This document shows positions 59,815-64,000 of a DNA stretch of 64,000 nt, piece by piece; positions within the stretch are counted from its first letter, which is position 1, and the number at the start of each line of letters is the position of its first letter. A model generated the notes under the pieces. It worked only from the letters and a program-made list of their open reading frames with translations. It did no database searches and was not told the origin of the DNA. Source of the stretch: UBA6663 sp044226485. GTDB lineage: Bacteria; Chloroflexota; Anaerolineae; Anaerolineales; UBA6663. A program made the translations under genes and the position numbers. The stretch spans positions 372,001 through 436,000 of the forward strand of contig JBGAGY010000001.1 in NCBI GenBank assembly GCA_044226485.1. The letters are read 5' to 3'.

Positions 59815-61667
59815 GCATCCTCCTTCGCCCGACGGTTCTCCGTCGGGAACCACATGGACAGCGCAAAGCGCCGTTGAAATCCGGGGTAGGTCGTCAGTTC
59901 GATGTAGCTGGTGCGCCGCGCGATCTTCTGCGCGCGTGTGCGCTCCTTGAGCGACAGCAGCAGGGCCTTGGCGCCGACGCCGGCCGCATTGCCGACCTGC
60001 GAGTATTTGGCCTTCGGCAACCGCGGCAGCAATCCGATGTCGAGCGCACTGTCGAGGTTGAGGAACGAGCCGAACGCGCCGGCCACGATGAGCTCATCGA
60101 CGGCCTCGGGCGGTGTCTGGGTCGACTCGAGCAGGATCTCGAGCCCGGTCTGGATCGCGCCCTTGGCTAACTGGATCTCGTTGATGTCGCCCTGGGTGAT
60201 GACCACGTCGCGGTCGATGCCCGTGTTCGGGGCGACCGCGAGCGGATACTCGAGCCCCTTCGGTCCCGGGCGCAGCCCGGGCGCGCCCGGCATGAGCCGG
60301 CCGCGGTGGTTGAGCAGCCCGGCGCCACGCAGCGCGGCCACCGCGTCGATGATGCCCGAACCGCAGATCCCGACCGCCGGCGCATCGCCGATCGTCTTGA
60401 TCCACGGGCCCTCGGGCGTGATCCGCACGGCCTCGATGGCGCCCGAAGCCGCGCGCATGCCGTCCTTGATGTGAGCGCCCTCGAAGGCCGGGCCCGACGC
60501 GCAGGAAGCAGAGGTCAGATAGCTCAGCCCCGGCTTGCACAGCGCGATCTCGGTGTTGGTGCCGATGTCGACGCCGACGGCGATGCGATCGCCCTTGTCG
60601 AGGTCAGTAGCCAGGATCATGGCGACGTGGTCGGCGCCGACGAAACCGCCGACGCAGGGCGGCACGTGCACGTAAGCGCCTGGAGCGAACTTGAGCCCCA
60701 TGTCCCGTGCGCGCACGTCGAGGGCGGCGTTCGAGGCCGCGACGAACGGCGCGACCGAAAGCTGGCGCGTCGGCAGGCCGAGCAGCAGGTGGTGCATGGC
60801 CGTGTTGCCGACGATGCAGGCCTCGGCGATCTCGCACAGGTCGACGCCGGCCTGCTCGGCCAGCGATGCGGCCAGGTTGTTCAGGCCCTCAATCACCACG
60901 CCGCGGATCTCGGCGGCCGCGGCCGGCCCGCGCCCGGCATAGACCAGGCGGCTGATGACGTCCTCGCCGTAGCTGATCTGCGGGTTCATCAGGCCGCCGG
61001 AGGCAAGCTCGGCGCCGGTCTCGAGGTCGATCAGGAAGCCCGCGATCTTGGTCGTGCCCAGGTCGACGGCGTAGCCGATCGGCCGGCGGCTCGACGCCGC
61101 GAAGCCCACGATCTCGCGCGAGTGAACGAACGCCGTGAGGCTCCAGTTGTGTTCGCGGGCGATCGGCGAGAGTTGATTGATGACGGACGGCTCGGCGGTG
61201 ACGTGGCGCAGGCCGTAGGCCGACTCGACGGCGTCGGTGACGCGCTCGAGGTCGGAGCGCAGATCGCGCAAGGTCGGCGGTTCGGCTTCGACGGCGCAGG
61301 CCTTGATCGCGCTCTCGACCGTCAGCGAGCGCGCCAGGCCGCCGATCTGCAGGCGTTGATCGGTGACGAGCGAGGCCTTCGGCACATGCACCTTGACGTC
61401 GCTGTGCACGTGCACGCGGCAGGCGAGGCGATGCCCGGCGTTGATCTCGAGCTGCGACAGATAGCGGCGATCAGCGTCGACGGGGCCGGAGACCTGGCCG
61501 CTCATCATGACGATGCGACAACGCCCACAGGTGCCTTCGCCGCCACACACAGAAGCCAGGCCGATGCCGGCCTGGCGCGCGGCATCGAGGAGGTTGGCGC
61601 CCGGCTCGACCTCCACGCGCCGCCCGATGGGTTCGAAGTCGACTTCGAAGCGCTGGCTTTCGGTCAT
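59811..61667 (-). CDS. Reductive activator of corrinoid proteins (2Fe-2S and ASKHA domains)
   Basis: A protein of about 618 aa. The N-terminal ferredoxin-like domain has the cluster cysteines in SVCGGEGTCGRCRIVM and, later, RLACRVHV. A linker and a large ASKHA ATPase domain (DUF4445) follow, with AVDLGTTKIAGFLIDL, NPQISYGEDVISRLVYAG, GNTAMHHLLLGL and VGVDIGTNTEIAL. RACo/RamA-like proteins use ATP to reduce accidentally oxidised Co(II) corrinoid back to Co(I). Start ATG 61667 overlaps the DUF1638 stop (ATGA). Four-base overlaps on both sides show tight operon coupling. Confidence 0.93.
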   Translation of the reverse strand: MTESQRFEVDFEPIGRRVEVEPGANLLDAARQAGIGLASVCGGEGTCGRCRIVMMSGQVSGPVDADRRYLSQLEINAGHRLACRVHVHSDVKVHVPKASLVTDQRLQIGGLARSLTVESAIKACAVEAEPPTLRDLRSDLERVTDAVESAYGLRHVTAEPSVINQLSPIAREHNWSLTAFVHSREIVGFAASSRRPIGYAVDLGTTKIAGFLIDLETGAELASGGLMNPQISYGEDVISRLVYAGRGPAAAAEIRGVVIEGLNNLAASLAEQAGVDLCEIAEACIVGNTAMHHLLLGLPTRQLSVAPFVAASNAALDVRARDMGLKFAPGAYVHVPPCVGGFVGADHVAMILATDLDKGDRIAVGVDIGTNTEIALCKPGLSYLTSASCASGPAFEGAHIKDGMRAASGAIEAVRITPEGPWIKTIGDAPAVGICGSGIIDAVAALRGAGLLNHRGRLMPGAPGLRPGPKGLEYPLAVAPNTGIDRDVVITQGDINEIQLAKGAIQTGLEILLESTQTPPEAVDELIVAGAFGSFLNLDSALDIGLLPRLPKAKYSQVGNAAGVGAKALLLSLKERTRAQKIARRTSYIELTTYPGFQRRFALSMWFPTENRRAKEDA

Positions 61668-62353
61668 GGCTGACAGATCAGCGAACCACGGAAAAGGTCG
61701 TCCGTGATCGTGCCGCCGGGCGGCACCACGACGAATTCGTCGTCCCACGGACCGTTGATGAGTTTGCGCACCAAATCGGAAGCGCCCTCGATCTCCTCGT
61801 AGCGCAGGTTGAACTTCTCGGCCGTCAGCTGTGCCTGCTCGCGATAGCGTTGGATGTCGTACACGCCGGTGTTGATGAAGGCGAGCCGCTTGTAGTTCTT
61901 GAGCATCAAGTGGATGATGCGGTCGGCGCGCGCCTGGCCATAGCGCTTCACGAGGCGTTCGTGTTCATTGAACGGCGTGTCGCCGACCTCGATCCAACCC
62001 TTGGTCAGGTAATACGAGCCGGGCTCCTGGCGCGCCTGCTTCATATAAGCGTCGCGCGAGCCAAGGAAGATCGCGATGCAGTCATCGACTTTGGGGACCA
62101 CGAGGGTGGCGTGCGCCGATTTGAGGCCGATGACGGCGCGTGAACACGAGCCATAGCCAAGCAAGATCGTGTCGGCCGTGGAGCCGATATCGTCGATGGT
62201 TTGCTGAAGGGTGTGACGGAGCTCGTCGGGGCGGAGATGAAGGCCGAAATCCAGGACCTGCGCCGTCACTGTCGACGGGAGGAAGGGCCGCATCTCTTCG
62301 ATCACGGTTGCGCAGGCGAGCACCACCAAGCGTGGAGCGGCTTGAGACGTCAT
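61664..62353 (-). CDS. DUF1638 protein
   Basis: A protein of about 229 aa, starting at ATG 62353 with GAGG upstream. Alpha/beta fold with LVVLACATVIEEMRPFL, ILLGYGSCSRAVIGL, DCIAIFLGSRDAYMKQ, YYLTKGWIEVGDT and FINTGVYDIQRYREQ. DUF1638 proteins are often encoded with corrinoid methyltransferases; their own activity is not settled. Cys residues in LACAT and YGSCSRA could bind metal or a cofactor. It is the first gene of the leftward methyl-transfer operon. Confidence 0.9.
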   Translation of the reverse strand: MTSQAAPRLVVLACATVIEEMRPFLPSTVTAQVLDFGLHLRPDELRHTLQQTIDDIGSTADTILLGYGSCSRAVIGLKSAHATLVVPKVDDCIAIFLGSRDAYMKQARQEPGSYYLTKGWIEVGDTPFNEHERLVKRYGQARADRIIHLMLKNYKRLAFINTGVYDIQRYREQAQLTAEKFNLRYEEIEGASDLVRKLINGPWDDEFVVVPPGGTITDDLFRGSLICQP

Positions 62354-62691
62354 GCGCAGGATCCTCAACCGAGCAGGGCCGCGGCGCCTTGCGACGCCCT
62401 GCTGAACCACCGTCCGTATTGGGCCGACCTCACCCACGCCGATAGTGGATGGGCAACGCTCCTTCAGAGCATGTGAGGTTAGGCCGTTTGGGTTATCTGG
62501 ACTGCCCCAGGATATAGGCTTCCATAGGGAAGCTATAGTGACGGCCATCACTGCCGCGAGTGACAAGTCGCCAGATTCCGTGGCGCCCGGGGCGAAATCG
62601 GTCGGCCGATAATCCGTTGGTTTTGTCCCGCCATTTCGCTGACATCCCCCCATTGGCGGGGCGAGTTGAAGCGGACGATAATGACGCCATC
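62354..62691. promoter_or_regulatory. Divergent control region between the methyl-transfer operon and the GntR gene
   Basis: About 340 bp. A palindrome-like site TATAGGCTTCC-ata-GGGAAGCTATA lies at about 62513-62537 and is a reasonable GntR operator. For the rightward gene TTGGCG (62653-62658) and GATAAT (62677-62682) are 18 bp apart. No B12-riboswitch-like consensus was recognised here, and no further gene is evident. Confidence 0.5.
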
Positions 62692-63498
62692 GTGGGAACG
62701 CCCAAACGAGCCAGCCACTCGGATGAATATCCAGGGCCTGTTCTGGACGCCATCGACCGCGACAGCACTGAGCCGGTTTATGCTCAACTGGTCCGGATCC
62801 TGAGGCGTCAGGTCGCCGACGGCGTTCTGCGCCCTGGCGACCAACTGCCCTCTGAGGCACAGCTATGCCGGCGCTACGGCGTCAGCCCGATGACCGTCCG
62901 CCGGGTGATCAACATCCTGGCCGACCAGGGCATCGTCGTCGGCGAACAGGGCCGGGGCACCTTCATCCGCCCGGTCGAACTGGCCAACGCCAGCTTCCAA
63001 CTCCAGCGGCTCCAGGAGCTTGTCGGCGGCGACGAGCAGGCCACCGTGCGCCTGCTGCAGGCCACCATCGTCGGGGCGGACTGTGACACGGCCAAGAAGC
63101 TCAAATGCCAGTTGGGCGAGCGCGTGATCTACATGCGCCGGCTGATCGAGGGCGAGCTCGGGCCGATGTGCTACCACGTCGAGTACCTGGTCTACGACCC
63201 GAGCCGGCCCGTGGTCGAGGCCGAGATCGCCACCACGTCGCTGCAGGGGCTCTTCGGCGGCCCTGGGCAACCTCTGATCAAGCACGGCGATTTGCACATC
63301 GAAGCCGTCCTGCTCGGAGATGAAGAAGCCCGCCTCCTGCAGGCGCCCTCCCCCGCCGCCGGCCTGCGCATCGAGCACCTCTTCTACGCCTACGACGAAC
63401 GCCCCATGAGCTGGGGCTGGTTCCTGTGCCGCGGCGATCGGCTGCGCTTCGGCAGTCATGTCGGTATCAGCCAGGAACGCCTGACACCTGAAGGGTAG
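62692..63498 (+). CDS. GntR-family regulator, HutC/UTRA subfamily
   Basis: A protein of about 268 aa. The winged helix (about 25-95) has PVYAQLVRILRRQVADGVL, LPSEAQLCRRYGVSPMTVRR and GIVVGEQGRGTFI. The UTRA effector domain (about 110-260) has VIYMRRLIEGELGPMCYHVEYL and HLFYAYDERPMSWGW. I prefer GTG at 62692, about 9 bases after the -10 box (leaderless), because upstream codons contain the promoter. It lies divergent from the methyl-transfer operon and 8 bp before a corrinoid gene, so it very likely senses a substrate or product of that pathway. Confidence 0.88.
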   Translation: MGTPKRASHSDEYPGPVLDAIDRDSTEPVYAQLVRILRRQVADGVLRPGDQLPSEAQLCRRYGVSPMTVRRVINILADQGIVVGEQGRGTFIRPVELANASFQLQRLQELVGGDEQATVRLLQATIVGADCDTAKKLKCQLGERVIYMRRLIEGELGPMCYHVEYLVYDPSRPVVEAEIATTSLQGLFGGPGQPLIKHGDLHIEAVLLGDEEARLLQAPSPAAGLRIEHLFYAYDERPMSWGWFLCRGDRLRFGSHVGISQERLTPEG

Positions 63499-63506
63499 AC
63501 ACGTCG

Positions 63507-64000
63507 ATGAGCGTTGACGACACAATGCCGGATCTTGTGACGGCCATCGCGGAGCTGGATGAAGATGGCGCGCTCTCATTGGTCAGGAGCCGCCTCGAGG
63601 CGGGCGACGACGCTTTTGCGATCATGGCCGCCTGTGAGGAAGGCATGCGCCGCGTCGGCCAACGCTATGAGGAGCGCCTGTACTACCTCTCTGGTCTGAT
63701 CATGGCGGGCGAGATCTTCCGCGAGGCAGCCGAGCTGCTGCGCCCGGCGCTCGAAGGCCGCTCGGTCGCCCAAAGCGCCGGCCGGATCCTGCTCGGCACC
63801 GTGCAGGGCGACATCCACGACATCGGCAAGAACATGCTGAGCATGCTGCTCACCAGCCACGGCTTCAATGTCATCGATCTGGGGGTCGACGTGCCGCCCG
63901 AACGCTTCGTGCAACTGGCGCTGGCCGAACAGCCCGACATCGTCTGCCTCTCATGCCTGATCAGCTCTGCCTACGAGTCGATGCGCACGACGGTGTCGCA
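63507..64000 (+). CDS. Corrinoid protein 4, 5' part (runs off the window)
   Basis: 164 codons are visible. The cap domain (LDEDGALSLVRSRLEAGDD, YYLSGLIMAGEIF) and the start of the B12 domain (LLGTVQGDIHDIGKNMLSML, IDLGVDVPPERFV) with the D-x-H-x-x-G motif are clear. The end of the B12 pocket lies outside. It is on the plus strand directly behind the GntR gene, so it is regulated with it rather than with the three leftward pairs, and it is the most divergent of the four. Its methyltransferase partner probably lies to the right of the window. Confidence 0.92.
   Translation, partial: MSVDDTMPDLVTAIAELDEDGALSLVRSRLEAGDDAFAIMAACEEGMRRVGQRYEERLYYLSGLIMAGEIFREAAELLRPALEGRSVAQSAGRILLGTVQGDIHDIGKNMLSMLLTSHGFNVIDLGVDVPPERFVQLALAEQPDIVCLSCLISSAYESMRTTVS

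Noticed and set aside
62354..62691. A cobalamin riboswitch in front of the corrinoid cluster
   Set aside because: I looked for the conserved B12-box words and saw none; a covariance search would be decisive.

Overview
The window is a GC-rich bacterial chromosome segment, probably from an anaerobic or facultatively anaerobic member of the Chloroflexota. That placement is inferred from gene content: a respiratory-type reductive dehalogenase, a long TM-GAF-coiled-coil kinase in a style frequent in that phylum, a corrinoid methyl-transfer cluster, and an mre/min/rod block. No rRNA or other taxonomic marker is present. Three tRNA genes are visible: initiator Met, Leu(CAG) and Gln(CTG).

Layout. 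(1) 1-3.3 kb, minus strand: the 5' part of a twin-arginine-exported reductive dehalogenase, preceded by a NarL-type two-component pair that may control it. (2) 3.5-5.1 kb, plus strand: a YCII/DGPF protein translationally coupled to an ECF42-type sigma factor. (3) 5.28-28.19 kb: a 22.9-kb integrative genomic island inserted into the 3' half of the initiator tRNA gene. It is bounded by a perfect 33-bp repeat of the tRNA end, with a tyrosine integrase beside the intact tRNA. Its cargo is a pseudo-receiver winged-helix regulator, a second recombinase overlapping a topoisomerase-type zinc-finger protein, an excisionase-like protein, a NurA-like/HerA-like operon behind an operator-bearing promoter, an ABC-three-component system with a DUF4297-like nuclease, a complete type I restriction-modification system (hsdR-hsdS-hsdM), and a third recombinase with an HTH and zinc ribbon. 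It looks like a defence island. No relaxase is seen.

(4) 28.3-36.4 kb, housekeeping: an FtsB-like protein, tRNA-Leu, a 1022-aa kinase-like protein lacking its phospho-acceptor His, an LCP lipoprotein, a catalytically degenerate Xer-like protein and tilS. (5) 36.7-44.7 kb: a cell-shape and division cluster mreB-mreC-mreD-mrdA-minC-minD-minE-rodA. (6) 44.8-51.9 kb: gltX and glnS (convergent), a small unknown protein, tRNA-Gln, a secreted beta-propeller protein and a ThuA-like lipoprotein. (7) 51.7-64.0 kb: a corrinoid-dependent methyl-transfer cluster. Read on the minus strand from 62.35 kb it is DUF1638, corrinoid activator (2Fe-2S plus ASKHA), methyl-THF-type methyltransferase, then three corrinoid-protein/UroD-like methyltransferase pairs. 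A divergent GntR-type regulator and a fourth corrinoid protein lie on the plus strand. The logic is that several substrate-specific UroD-type methyltransferases load methyl groups on partner corrinoid proteins, a common enzyme passes them to tetrahydrofolate, and the activator rescues oxidised cobalt.

Two lesions stand out in that cluster. One of two nearly identical corrinoid genes carries a 25-bp tandem duplication that frameshifts it. The UroD gene after it has lost its usual stop codon and reads through a palindrome into the next gene. Long unrelated intergenic palindromes are a recurring feature of the genome, and several genes appear to start within about 10-20 nt of a good -10 box, suggesting leaderless transcripts.
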